Source: an uncultured Clostridia bacterium
GTDB lineage: Bacteria; Bacillota; Clostridia; Christensenellales; Borkfalkiaceae
Direction of reading: 5' to 3'
Assembly (NCBI GenBank): GCA_944354035.1
Contig: CALVPS010000012.1
Coordinates: 1-38,801, forward strand
Length of the DNA: 38,801 bases
Each line of letters starts with the position of its first letter. The first letter of the stretch is position 1. Under the pieces are notes generated by a model, which saw nothing but the letters and a program-made list of their open reading frames with translations, did not search any database and had not been told where the DNA came from. This document shows positions 1 through 8,201 of the stretch, one piece after another. Both the position numbers and the translations under genes were made by a program.

Positions 1-1
1 T

Positions 2-724
2 CCCGAATCCGTCAACGGCATCAACCTGTATGCGTATTGCGGCAATAACCCCGTCATGGGTTATGATCCGGATGGGACATGGGATTGGCTGCGTGCGATT
101 GCCGTTGTGGCGCTTGCGGTTGTCGCAGTAGCTGCAGTGGCCGCCATTACAGTTGCAACCGGTGGCTCCGCGGCGCCAGTAATAGCAGGAGCAGTGATTG
201 GAGGGCTATCAAATACTGCTATATCGGCAGGAGTGCAATACGCGACCACCGGAACAGTGGATCCAACACAACTACTGGTAGATGCTTCTATCGGAATGGT
301 TACAGGTGCTTTTGGGGGATCTGCCATTGGAAAAGTTGGCATGGCTGCAGCAAATGGCATCACTGACTTTGCAGGGAGCATCGCCAGCGACTGGGTTGCC
401 GGAGAAGAAACCATTGACTGGACACGGGCTGGTGTTGCGGCAGGCATGAGTTTTGTTACAGGATTCTTATCTGGTGGCGGAGCACAACGCGGTAAATTAT
501 CGGCACGGAAAAATGCACTTGCAACGAGAAGATCTATTCAATCAAAAGGAGTAAAAGGCTACGGCAATGCGTCCCGCTATCGTTTTGGGCTTAATTCAAA
601 CAAACGGCATTTACAAAGAGTTACACAAGAACTAAACCGTGAATCCATTGCAGAAATTGTTTTGGGTCTTCCAGATGCCTTGTGGATTTCAGGACATCAG
701 GCGTTAGCGTTCTCTGGATGGTAA
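2..724 (+). CDS. RHS/polymorphic toxin, C-terminal end (5' partial)
   Basis: The reading frame is open from the window edge, so the gene starts upstream. The first residues, NGINLYAYCGNNPV followed by GYDPDG, are the end of the RHS repeat-associated core that marks the junction to the variable tip in Rhs/YD-repeat toxins. Then come about 130 Ala/Gly-rich hydrophobic residues (roughly 25-155 of the visible part), a likely pre-toxin or translocation stretch. A polar, basic tip of about 75 residues (from RGKLSARKN to the stop) should be the toxic domain; I do not recognise its family. The DNA becomes AT-rich in the tip, which is typical of exchanged toxin cassettes. The next gene starts within 6 bp and is a small membrane protein, as expected of a toxin-immunity pair. 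The RHS assignment is firm; the toxin activity is unknown. Confidence 0.85.
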   Translation, partial: PESVNGINLYAYCGNNPVMGYDPDGTWDWLRAIAVVALAVVAVAAVAAITVATGGSAAPVIAGAVIGGLSNTAISAGVQYATTGTVDPTQLLVDASIGMVTGAFGGSAIGKVGMAAANGITDFAGSIASDWVAGEETIDWTRAGVAAGMSFVTGFLSGGGAQRGKLSARKNALATRRSIQSKGVKGYGNASRYRFGLNSNKRHLQRVTQELNRESIAEIVLGLPDALWISGHQALAFSGW

Positions 725-729
725 TTGAA

Positions 730-1263
730 ATGAAAGAAATTTTGTTTTTTGTGATTGGGATTTTTTCTCTCCAAATTCTCTATTTTTTAGTAAAATATTT
801 TTTAAAAAAATTTCTCTCAAAAAAAGGGCTTCCTTCTCCACGCGATGCGCACAAAAATACTGTACAATTTCCGTTATCCTACAAAATTTATATGGCAATA
901 TGTGGACTGGCATTTATCTTCTTTGGTATACTTTGCATCTTCGTACACGAGTCAGACACCTCATGGGAGGAAATTGTGACTGCCTGCTCTATTTTTTGTG
1001 GCTTAGGAGTTTTTTCGCTTGGTTGTTCTTGCGTTTGGACGCTGTGGAAGGTCACGTTTGATGAAAATGGATTTACTTATCGCAACTATGTTGGCAGAAA
1101 GAGGACATATTCATTTGCAGAAGTCAAAATTTGGGAACACCCTCGCGGTGCTAAATGGTTTTTTCTCAAAGACGGTAAAAAAATCTTATGTATTTCTTAT
1201 TTCGTGACCAACGGTGATGCTTTGGAAGAGGCTTATTACAAATCACAAAAATCACTACCATAA
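730..1263 (+). CDS. Probable membrane immunity protein of the RHS toxin (DUF6560-like)
   Basis: A 177-residue protein with an N-terminal membrane segment (residues about 3-22), two further hydrophobic segments (about 53-72 and 82-105), then a soluble C-terminal part of PH-like character (VTFDENGFTYRNYVGRKRTY, then FAEVKIWE). I chose the ATG at 730 because GGATGG lies 8 nt upstream; the ATG at 718, inside the toxin gene, is an alternative that would overlap the toxin stop. It follows the toxin stop by 5 bp and is followed by a strong terminator, so it is the last gene of the unit. The DNA is much richer in A+T than the rest of the window. Position, size and composition suggest an immunity protein; the PH-like/DUF6560 resemblance is from memory. 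Function not proven. Confidence 0.7.
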   Translation: MKEILFFVIGIFSLQILYFLVKYFLKKFLSKKGLPSPRDAHKNTVQFPLSYKIYMAICGLAFIFFGILCIFVHESDTSWEEIVTACSIFCGLGVFSLGCSCVWTLWKVTFDENGFTYRNYVGRKRTYSFAEVKIWEHPRGAKWFFLKDGKKILCISYFVTNGDALEEAYYKSQKSLP

Positions 1264-1281
1264 TGCCATAATTTATTATGC

Positions 1282-1320
1282 AATTAAAGCATTCGGATTT
1301 TCCGAATGCTTTAATTTTTT
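1282..1320 (+). terminator. Intrinsic terminator after the RHS immunity gene
   Basis: Sixteen perfectly paired bases (1282-1297 with 1301-1316) around a TTT loop, with the T-run continuing to 1320. It lies 18 bp after the immunity stop codon. Confidence 0.9.
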
Positions 1321-1658
1321 ACGATTTGGCCGTTTCCCAAATGAAACCAGTCAAATTGGGCACAAAGTAGTATGAATTGTACGCCCTTACGGGCAAAGAA
1401 AATAAAAATATCGGATAATACTGTTATTGCCTCGCCCGGAGTGATAATAACATGCCGTTACCGATATTTTCAGAAAGATTAAAGGACCTTATGCTGATAG
1501 AGGGTGTCAGTCAACATATACTTTCCTCCGCGGCAAACAGGAGATACCTAAGCGTTTTTTGCGGCGCTCCCGCACAAATACGGTATATGGCTGCGGAAGT
1601 CCGCCAAAAAGCGCGGCGGACCCGCATCCGCTCCGCTTTTACCTTCTCGGCCGCGCCC
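1321..1658. other. Intergenic junction between the RHS island and the pyr operon
   Basis: Apart from the XRE-like remnant at 1452-1515 there is no convincing gene here. An imperfect long hairpin pairs 1405-1414 with 1461-1470 and 1422-1428 with 1446-1452. From about 1520 the composition becomes GC-rich. A stem (599-605 with 615-621 of the 1 kb block, i.e. 1599-1605 with 1615-1621) follows pyrE on the minus strand but lacks a T-tail, so I see no clear terminator for the pyr operon. Confidence 0.5.
1452..1515 (+). pseudogene. Truncated start of an XRE-type (HTH) regulator
   Basis: Behind GGAG (1438-1441) and 10 nt of spacing, an ATG opens MPLPIFSERLKDLMLIEGVS followed by Q. This resembles the first helix and start of helix 2 of XRE/Cro repressor-type DNA-binding proteins (consensus like FSERLKELR...GLSQ). 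The match then stops: the frame runs on only as an accidental antisense reading of pyrE. The break coincides with the change from AT-rich to GC-rich DNA. I read it as a regulator gene cut off by the rearrangement that placed the RHS island here. With so few residues the family call is tentative. Confidence 0.35.
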
Positions 1659-2312
1659 TTATACGCCGTACTGTGCGCGATAGGCGCGCATGGCGGCAAG
1701 GTGCTCCTTCCCCTCGATCACGCCCTGCTCGATCGCATCGATAATGTCCTGCATCGTAACGATGGAATACACCTTTACGCCGAACGCGTCGTACGCCTCC
1801 TGCACGGCGGATGTATCGCCCGTGCCCCGCTCCTGACGGTCGACCGAAATGATCATGGCAGACACGGTGACATCCGCCTCCCCGCGGATCTTCGGCAGGA
1901 TCTCGCGCAGGGCCTTGCCGGAAGTCATGACGTCCTCGATAATGGCCACCTTGTCGCCCGCCGCAAGCGGCTGCCCCACGAACATGCCGCCCTCGCCGTG
2001 GTCCTTGGCCTCCTTGCGGTCGAAGCAGAAACCCACGTCTTTCCCGTGGTTTTTGGCGAGCGCGATGGCGGTTGCGACGGCAAGCGGGATGCCTTTGTAG
2101 GCGGGGCCGATCAGCGTTTTGGCGTCGACCCCGTGCTCCAAAAAGCACTCCGCGTAATATTCGCCCAGGGCCGCGATCTGCGTGCCCGTGCGATACTTGC
2201 CCGCATTGATAAAGTAGGGCGCCCTTCGACCGCTCTTTAATGTGAAGTCTCCGAATAGGAGCACCTCGTTTTCAACCATAAACTTAATAAAGCGCTGCTT
2301 GTACGTTAACAT
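1659..2312 (-). CDS. pyrE: Orotate phosphoribosyltransferase
   Basis: Converts orotate and PRPP to orotidine 5'-monophosphate, the fifth step of UMP synthesis. The PRPP-binding signature is plain (VAIIEDVMTSGKAL, residues about 121-134), and the N-terminal part has the orotate-site stretch FTLKSGRRAPYF and the GPAYKGIPL loop. The length of 217 residues is normal. Its start overlaps the end of pyrD by 7 bp and GAGAGGGGAAC precedes the ATG, so it is translated with the operon. It is the last pyr gene; no clear terminator follows before the RHS island edge. Confidence 0.96.
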   Translation of the reverse strand: MLTYKQRFIKFMVENEVLLFGDFTLKSGRRAPYFINAGKYRTGTQIAALGEYYAECFLEHGVDAKTLIGPAYKGIPLAVATAIALAKNHGKDVGFCFDRKEAKDHGEGGMFVGQPLAAGDKVAIIEDVMTSGKALREILPKIRGEADVTVSAMIISVDRQERGTGDTSAVQEAYDAFGVKVYSIVTMQDIIDAIEQGVIEGKEHLAAMRAYRAQYGV

Positions 2313-3235
2313 GTTCCCCTCTCCTTTTCATTGAGTTTCAGCGTATTGACAAGATCGCCGACCGCGGCGACGCCATGCGTGTCGCACCACTCGTTTATGC
2401 CGGCGATGATCTTGGGACAGGCGCGCGTATCGGTAAAGTTTTGCGTGCCCACCTGCACCGCAACGGCGCCCGCCATCATAAATTCGATCGCATCCTCCGC
2501 GCAGGAGATCCCCCCCATGCCCACAACGGGGATCGAAACGGCATGCGCCGCCTCGTACACCATGCGCAGGGCAATGGGCTTGATGCCTGCGCCCGAAACG
2601 CCGCCCGTATTGTTGGCCAGCACGGGACGGCGACGCTCGATATCGACGGCCATGCCCGTAAACGTATTGACCAGCGAGAGGCAGTCGGCCCCGCCCCGTT
2701 CCGCCGCCCGCGCGTTGGCCGGGATGCTCTCTACATTGGGTGAGAGCTTAACCATAAGCGGCGTCTTCGTCAACTGTTTGCGCACGCGCGCCGTGATCTC
2801 GCAAATGGCCTCCGGGCGGATGCCGAACGCCATGCCGCCGCACGTTACGTTGGGGCAGGAGATGTTCAGCTCCACCATGTCGACCAACCCGTCCAGGCGC
2901 GCGCAGACGGCCTCGTAATCTTCGTACGTTCTGCCCACTACGTTGGCGATGACGCGCGTCTTTTGTTTCAGCCACGGCAGGTCTTCGGCCAAAAACGCCT
3001 CCACACCGGGATTTTGCAGGCCGACGGCGTTTAAAATAACGCCGCGGCTTTCGGCGATGCGCGGCACGGGATTGCCCGCCCACGGAACGGAGGCTATGCC
3101 CTTGGTGGCCACGCCGCCCAGGCAGGAAATATCGTAAATTTCGTCGAACTCGCGCCCGAACCCAAAGGTCCCGGACGCCGCAATAACGGGATTTTTTAAC
3201 CGGATCCCGCACAGATCGATATGCAGATCAGCCAT
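2306..3235 (-). CDS. pyrD: Dihydroorotate dehydrogenase B, catalytic subunit
   Basis: Oxidises dihydroorotate to orotate on FMN. It is the class 1B type that works with PyrK and passes electrons to NAD+. The active-site cysteine is in NISCPN (residues about 124-129), the N-terminal LKNPVIAASGTFGFG loop and the FMN phosphate motif GMGGI are present, and 309 residues is the usual size. Class 1B is supported by the pyrK gene in the same operon. Its ribosome binding site AAGGAG lies inside the end of the upstream membrane-protein gene, whose stop is one base before this ATG. Confidence 0.96.
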   Translation of the reverse strand: MADLHIDLCGIRLKNPVIAASGTFGFGREFDEIYDISCLGGVATKGIASVPWAGNPVPRIAESRGVILNAVGLQNPGVEAFLAEDLPWLKQKTRVIANVVGRTYEDYEAVCARLDGLVDMVELNISCPNVTCGGMAFGIRPEAICEITARVRKQLTKTPLMVKLSPNVESIPANARAAERGGADCLSLVNTFTGMAVDIERRRPVLANNTGGVSGAGIKPIALRMVYEAAHAVSIPVVGMGGISCAEDAIEFMMAGAVAVQVGTQNFTDTRACPKIIAGINEWCDTHGVAAVGDLVNTLKLNEKERGTC

Positions 3236-3236
3236 G

Positions 3237-3710
3237 TCATTCTCCTTGGCAGTCGGCGCCGTACGCCTCCGCCCTGCGGGAGATATCCCGCGCCGCAGCG
3301 CGGACGTCGGCCACGCCGTAGAGCGTAACGCGCCTGCCGCCGCGCAATAAAAGTTTCAGCGTTCCGAACGGCAGCGCGCCGCCAAACACCGTTTCGCCAT
3401 ACGCCCGCGCACCGACGACTTCACGGAGCGCGATCGCACCGCCCTTGCCGTACAACACGCCGCCCTCTTCCGCAAGCATTTCCCGCGGCTGAAGGCAATA
3501 CGCCGCAAGGCGGATACCGTTAAAAACAAGCCAGGCCGCCAGCGCGCAGGCGAACACGATGCAGCACACCGCGCCGGCAATTTTTTCCCGCCCGAAGGCA
3601 TCGTGCGCCAGCACGCCCAAAAGGGCGATCAACCCCATCGAAAACACCAGCCAAAAGAGGTACCACGCGCACGCGCGGCCGTCTTTTTTTGCGATCGCCG
3701 TGCGCGCCAT
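3237..3710 (-). CDS. Unrecognised two-TM membrane protein inside the pyr operon
   Basis: 157 residues: a basic N-terminus, two membrane segments (about 16-37 and 44-68), then a soluble tail (about 75-157) with a beta-rich pattern such as GTLKLLLRGGRRVTLYGV, reminiscent of bacterial PH-like domains. It begins at an ATG sharing one base with the pyrK stop (TAATG) and ends one base before the pyrD start, so it is translationally embedded between two subunits of the same enzyme. I do not know a family for it. A link to PyrDK at the membrane, or a mere passenger, are both possible. Coding status is well supported by the tight spacing. Confidence 0.75.
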   Translation of the reverse strand: MARTAIAKKDGRACAWYLFWLVFSMGLIALLGVLAHDAFGREKIAGAVCCIVFACALAAWLVFNGIRLAAYCLQPREMLAEEGGVLYGKGGAIALREVVGARAYGETVFGGALPFGTLKLLLRGGRRVTLYGVADVRAAARDISRRAEAYGADCQGE

Positions 3711-4462
3711 TACAGCTCCACGTCGCCGATCTCGAACACCGGGCCGTCCTTGCAGACACGGGCGTGCGCGCCGCCCGTCCTATTGCATACGCACACCAGA
3801 CAGGCGCCGATACCGCAGCCCATGCGCTCTTCCAGCGAAACGTACACGGGAATGCCCCTTCCGCTCATGGCACTCTTTAATGCGCGCAGCATGGGCGTGG
3901 GGCCGCAGGCGAACACCGCGTCGGGCTTCACCTCGTCCAGCTCCGACATAAACGCCTGTACGCTTGTGCCGTGGAACCCCACGCTCCCGTCGTCCGTCGC
4001 CAGCGTAAGGTGATCGGCGCGCTGCATTTCGTACTCCATGCACAGCGCCGCGCGGTTGCGGAAGCCCATGTAGGCATAGATCTCCTTTTTGCCCGCGCAG
4101 GCGCGGATGAGCGAAATGAGCGGAAAGATCCCCACGCCGCCGCCCACGACGGCGATGCGCTTTTCGTCCGGGGCCACAAAAAATCCGTTCCCGAGGGGAA
4201 GCAGCACCGAAAGTTTTTCGCCCGCCTTATAGTCGCGCGCCAGCGAACGGGTGCCGCTGCCGCGCACCTGGTAACACACGGTGACGCGCTCGCCCGCCGC
4301 CTGGCATACGGCGATAGGTCTGCGCAGCGGAAAGCCGACCAGCCCGATCATGCAAAACTGCCCGGGCCGCACGACCGTTTCTTCGTCCGCCGCAAAGGTG
4401 AGCGAATAGATCCCGTCGGCAATACGCTTGTTTTCGAGCACGGTGGCCACTATTTCACGCAT
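3710..4462 (-). CDS. pyrK: Dihydroorotate dehydrogenase B, electron transfer subunit
   Basis: The FAD and [2Fe-2S] subunit that carries electrons from PyrD to NAD+. The ferredoxin-reductase-like fold shows the FAD-binding RRPIAV motif (residues about 48-53), the NAD-binding GGGVGIFPL (about 107-115) and the pyridine-nucleotide CGPTPM motif. The C-terminal cysteines in MGCGIGACLVCVC and RVCKDGPVF ligate the [2Fe-2S] cluster. 250 residues is normal. The start overlaps pyrF by 13 bp. Confidence 0.96.
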   Translation of the reverse strand: MREIVATVLENKRIADGIYSLTFAADEETVVRPGQFCMIGLVGFPLRRPIAVCQAAGERVTVCYQVRGSGTRSLARDYKAGEKLSVLLPLGNGFFVAPDEKRIAVVGGGVGIFPLISLIRACAGKKEIYAYMGFRNRAALCMEYEMQRADHLTLATDDGSVGFHGTSVQAFMSELDEVKPDAVFACGPTPMLRALKSAMSGRGIPVYVSLEERMGCGIGACLVCVCNRTGGAHARVCKDGPVFEIGDVEL

Positions 4463-5415
4463 ATTTCCCCCAATACGGACGCCAGGTCCGCCTGCATGGC
4501 AAGGCAGGCCGCGCGAGCCGCCTCGTAATACGTTCCGCCCCGTTTTTTATAGGCGCAGAGGATCCCGCGCGAATTGTTGACGATGCCGCCCATCCCCTGC
4601 CCGGAAAAGCAGTTTTTCAGCATTTCGGCATTGCCGCCCTGCGCGCCGTACCCGGGGATGAGAAAGAAGGTGTGCGGCAGCCGCCTGCGCAGCACGGCCG
4701 CCTCGGCGGGATGAGTCGCGCCGACTACGGCGCCTACGGCCGAATAGCCGTACTTTCCCACCGTATCCTCCCCCCATGCGGCCACCATGTCGCCCATACA
4801 CTCGTACACGGTGCGCCCGTCCGTCAGCGTCAGATCCTGCAGCTCGGACGACGAGGGATTGCTGGTCTTGACCAGCACGAAGATCCCCTTGTCGTGCGCC
4901 TTGCAGGCCTCGACAAAGGGCGTTATCCCGTCCGACCCCAAATAGCCGTTCACCGTTAAAAAATCACTGGGAAAATCGGCGCGCGGCAAACGGAGCGAAA
5001 CGCCGCTTTCTTCCTTTGCGCCCAAAAACGCATTGGCGTAGCGTGCCGCCGTGGCGCCGATATCGTTGCGCTTGGCGTCGGTGATCACGACCAGGCCGCG
5101 CGCCTTGGCGTACTTTATCGTCTTTTCAAACGCCATAACGCCGTACGGTCCCAGCTCTTCGTAATAGGCGATCTGCACCTTAACGGCGGGCACAATATCG
5201 TACACGCTGTCGATGATATTCCGATTGAACGCAAACACCATTTGCGCCGCGCGGCGAAAATACAGCCGGCTGCGCACCTCGGGCGCGGCGCGGTCGTACA
5301 CCTCTTCCAGTTCCCGCTGCATCTCCTCCGGAAGATATTCAAGCGCGGTATCCAGCCCCACGCAGGTGGGGTTTTGCGTTGCAATGATTTTTTCGATGAG
5401 TGTATCGACGATCAT
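4450..5415 (-). CDS. pyrF: Orotidine 5'-phosphate decarboxylase (type 2)
   Basis: Decarboxylates OMP to UMP, the last step of the pathway. The catalytic DAKRNDIG motif is at residues about 113-120 and the phosphate-binding end IPGYGAQGG lies near 253-261. At 321 residues it is the longer, type 2 form with an extended N-terminus (GLDTALEYLPEE) rather than the ~230-residue type 1 form. The gene overlaps pyrC by 4 bp (ATGA type) and pyrK by 13 bp, so it is translationally coupled on both sides. Confidence 0.95.
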   Translation of the reverse strand: MIVDTLIEKIIATQNPTCVGLDTALEYLPEEMQRELEEVYDRAAPEVRSRLYFRRAAQMVFAFNRNIIDSVYDIVPAVKVQIAYYEELGPYGVMAFEKTIKYAKARGLVVITDAKRNDIGATAARYANAFLGAKEESGVSLRLPRADFPSDFLTVNGYLGSDGITPFVEACKAHDKGIFVLVKTSNPSSSELQDLTLTDGRTVYECMGDMVAAWGEDTVGKYGYSAVGAVVGATHPAEAAVLRRRLPHTFFLIPGYGAQGGNAEMLKNCFSGQGMGGIVNNSRGILCAYKKRGGTYYEAARAACLAMQADLASVLGEICVK

Positions 5416-6671
5416 ATGGTCTCCTCGTATTTGATCTCCCCGTCCACGACGGTATATTTTACCCTTCCGTACACTTCACGGCCGACAAACGGCGTGTTTT
5501 TCCCCTTGGAAACAAACGCCGCGGGGTCGATGGTCCAGCGCGCGTTCAGATCGACTACCGTAAGATCGGCGGGCATCCCCTCCCGAATGACGCCGCCCGG
5601 AAGAGACAGGATCCCGGCGGGCGCGCCGCTCATTTTTTGCGCAAGTTCGCAGAGCGTGAGCACGCCGCTGCGCACCAGCATGGTATACGACAGGGCAAAC
5701 GAGGTCTCCAATCCGCTTATGCCGAACGCCGCCAGGTCATACTCCACGTTTTTGTCGTCGAAGTGATGAGGCGCGTGGTCTGTGACGATGCAGTCGAGCG
5801 TACCGTCTTTCAACCCCTCTAGGATCGCAAGGCGGTCGCGCTCTTCGCGCAGGGGAGGATTGACCTTGGTGTTGGTATCGAACGAGGCGATCGCCGCGTC
5901 CGTCAGCGTAAAGTAGTGCGGACAGGTCTCGGCCGTCACCTCTACGCCGCGCGCCTTGGCCTCGCGGATGAGCTGTACGCCGCTGTAAGTGGATACGTGA
6001 CAGATGTGCACGGGCAGCGAAAGGCTTTCGGCCAGGCAGATCTCGCGGGCGATCATGCAGTCCTCCGCGGCGCGCAGGCTCCCCTTTAACCCGGTCAGCG
6101 TGGAGTAATATCCTTCGTTGACCACGCCGCCGTCCACAAGAGAGGCGTCTTCGCAGTGGCACAGGCACTTTAAGCCGAAGTCCGCCGCGTACTGCATGGC
6201 GTTTGCCATCAGTTTGGAGGAGGCCACGCTCTTCCCGTCCTCGGAGAGCGCCACCGCGCCCGCCGCCTTCATGGCGCCGATGGCGGCAAGCGTTTTGCCC
6301 TCCTGGCCCTCGGTGATCGCGCCGACGGGATGCACCTTGCACAGGCCCACCTGCCGTGCACGGTGCTTTATATAGGTGACGACCACCTTGTTGTCGATCG
6401 CGGGCCGCGTGTTTGGCATGCAGCAGATCTGCGTGAAGCCGCCTTTTACGGCGGCGCGGCTGCCGCTTTCGATGTCCTCTTTTTTTTCAAACCCGGGCTC
6501 GCGCAAATGCACGTGCATGTCGATCAGCCCCGGGAACACGGTAAGTCCCGTACAGTCGATCCCCTCGCCCGCGATGCGCGGAGCGATCTCGGCGATCGTG
6601 CCGCCCTCTGTACGGATATCCGCCTTTTTTACGCCGTCGCAGAATACGACGTCGGCATGTTTTAATATCAT
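5412..6671 (-). CDS. pyrC: Dihydroorotase
   Basis: Cyclises carbamoyl-aspartate to dihydroorotate. The zinc-binding HVHLREPG is at residues about 53-60, followed by KEDIESGSRAAVKGGFT; later metal ligands sit in CHCEDASL, HICHVST and VTDHAPH. The 419-residue amidohydrolase length fits the class I bacterial enzyme. A 50-bp gap with a GAAGGAGC ribosome site separates it from pyrB, the widest gap in the operon. Confidence 0.96.
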   Translation of the reverse strand: MILKHADVVFCDGVKKADIRTEGGTIAEIAPRIAGEGIDCTGLTVFPGLIDMHVHLREPGFEKKEDIESGSRAAVKGGFTQICCMPNTRPAIDNKVVVTYIKHRARQVGLCKVHPVGAITEGQEGKTLAAIGAMKAAGAVALSEDGKSVASSKLMANAMQYAADFGLKCLCHCEDASLVDGGVVNEGYYSTLTGLKGSLRAAEDCMIAREICLAESLSLPVHICHVSTYSGVQLIREAKARGVEVTAETCPHYFTLTDAAIASFDTNTKVNPPLREERDRLAILEGLKDGTLDCIVTDHAPHHFDDKNVEYDLAAFGISGLETSFALSYTMLVRSGVLTLCELAQKMSGAPAGILSLPGGVIREGMPADLTVVDLNARWTIDPAAFVSKGKNTPFVGREVYGRVKYTVVDGEIKYEETI

Positions 6672-6721
6672 AACGCGCTCCTTCCTGTATACGTTCCGAC
6701 CGCGGACGCGCCGCAGCCACG

Positions 6722-7642
6722 CTAAATTTCCTGTTTGGTGAGGAGGAACAGGATGGCCATTCTGACCGCTATGCCCGATAACACCTGTTCCTCGATGCGA
6801 GACGTTTCACCGTCGATGAGGGTGCTGGTAAGCTCTACGCCGCGGTTGACGGGGCCGGGATGCATGACCAGCGCGCCCGGCTTGGCGCATCGCATGACCT
6901 CCTCGTTCACGCCGTAAAATTTGGCATATTCGCCCAGCGAAGGAAAGTTCCCCGCATGCTGGCGCTCCAATTGGATGCGCAGCCCCATTACGACGTCGGC
7001 GCCCTCCGCCGCCTCCTCGCGCGAGCGGCACACTACGGCGCCCATGCGGCCGATCTCCGACGGGATAAGGGTGCGCGGCGCATACATTCTGACCGTGGCA
7101 CCCAGCTTTGTAAGCCCGAACAGGTTGCTCTTTGCCACGCGCGAATGGCGGATATCGCCCAGAATGGCGACGGTAAGTCCCTGCAGGGAGCCGAAATTTT
7201 CGCGCATGGTCAGCATATCCAAAAGCGCCTGCGAGGGGTGCTCGTTCATGCCGTCGCCCGCGTTCACCACGTGCGCCTGTACCGTTTTGGCAAGCAGCGC
7301 GGGCGCGCCGCCCATGGGATGGCGGATCACGATGACGTCGTTCTTCATGGCGTCCAGCGTCTTGCCCGTATCCACCAGCGTCTCGCCCTTCTGAACGGAA
7401 GAGGACGAGGCGGAAATGTTGACCACGTGCGCCCCCATGTACTTGGCGGCCAGTTCAAAACTGCAGCGCGTACGCGTGCTGTTTTCGTAAAAGAGCGTGG
7501 TGACCGACTTGCCCTGCAAGTGCGGCAGGCGCTTTATGTTTTGCTTCAACAGCTTTTTCATGCTCATTCCGACCGTTAAAATTTCGTCGATCTCTTCGGC
7601 CGAGAGCTCGTAAAGCCCCAAAACGTCCTTATGTTTCAGCAT
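6722..7642 (-). CDS. pyrB: Aspartate carbamoyltransferase, catalytic subunit
   Basis: Joins carbamoyl phosphate and aspartate. The carbamoyl-phosphate motif STRTRCSFE is at residues about 55-63, followed by the 80s-type loop SSSVQKGE; HPSQALLD and the aspartate-domain HPGPVNRG are present. 306 residues is the normal catalytic chain. No pyrI regulatory chain and no carAB is in the window, so carbamoyl phosphate must be made from genes elsewhere. The start overlaps pyrR by 14 bp behind AAGGAGACAGC. Confidence 0.96.
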   Translation of the reverse strand: MLKHKDVLGLYELSAEEIDEILTVGMSMKKLLKQNIKRLPHLQGKSVTTLFYENSTRTRCSFELAAKYMGAHVVNISASSSSVQKGETLVDTGKTLDAMKNDVIVIRHPMGGAPALLAKTVQAHVVNAGDGMNEHPSQALLDMLTMRENFGSLQGLTVAILGDIRHSRVAKSNLFGLTKLGATVRMYAPRTLIPSEIGRMGAVVCRSREEAAEGADVVMGLRIQLERQHAGNFPSLGEYAKFYGVNEEVMRCAKPGALVMHPGPVNRGVELTSTLIDGETSRIEEQVLSGIAVRMAILFLLTKQEI

Positions 7643-8177
7643 GCTGTCTCCTTGTTATGGTCAGCGAATCTTCGCCGTGGCCAAGTTCCGTAAAACGTAC
7701 GTTAATGTATTCCCGGCGCGACGTGGGTACGTTTTTTCCCACAAAATCGGCACGGACGGGCAGCTCCCGCCCGCCGCGGTCCACCAGCACCAGCAACTCT
7801 GTTTTGGCAGGCCGCCCTATGCGGAACAGCGCCTCTATGCCCGCCACCGCGCTGCGGCCGGTGTGAAGCACGTCGTCGCACAGTACCACCGTCTTTTGTT
7901 CGAGCGAAAATCCAAGCTCGTTTTTTTCGGCGTCCGGCAAAATAAACGCCGACACAAGATCGTCGCGCGTCATGCCGATATCCAGCCCCGCGCAGGGCAC
8001 GTTGCCCCGCCCCGAGGCGGCGATCGCGGCGGCAATGCGGCGCGCCACGATTTCGCCGCCCCGCTTTACTCCCACGAGCACGACGTTTTGTAGCCCCTCG
8101 TTGCGCTCTTCGATCTCGTGCGAAAGGCGCACGATCGTGCGACGCATCCCCTCCGCGTCCATAATTACAGGCTGCAT
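7629..8177 (-). CDS. pyrR: PyrR: pyr attenuation regulator / uracil phosphoribosyltransferase family
   Basis: PyrR binds nascent pyr mRNA when UMP is high and favours termination; many members also have uracil phosphoribosyltransferase activity. The PRPP motif appears as VVLCDDVLHTGRSA (residues about 95-108 from the chosen start). I set the start at 8177 (MQPVIMDAEG, 182 aa) because GAGGGA lies 6 nt upstream and this matches the usual ~180 residues. A longer reading from 8276 would run through the attenuator hairpin. First gene of the operon, as in many Firmicutes. Confidence 0.95.
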   Translation of the reverse strand: MQPVIMDAEGMRRTIVRLSHEIEERNEGLQNVVLVGVKRGGEIVARRIAAAIAASGRGNVPCAGLDIGMTRDDLVSAFILPDAEKNELGFSLEQKTVVLCDDVLHTGRSAVAGIEALFRIGRPAKTELLVLVDRGGRELPVRADFVGKNVPTSRREYINVRFTELGHGEDSLTITRRQHAET

Positions 8178-8201
8178 GACATTTCCCTCTGCGCGGCGCG
8201 C

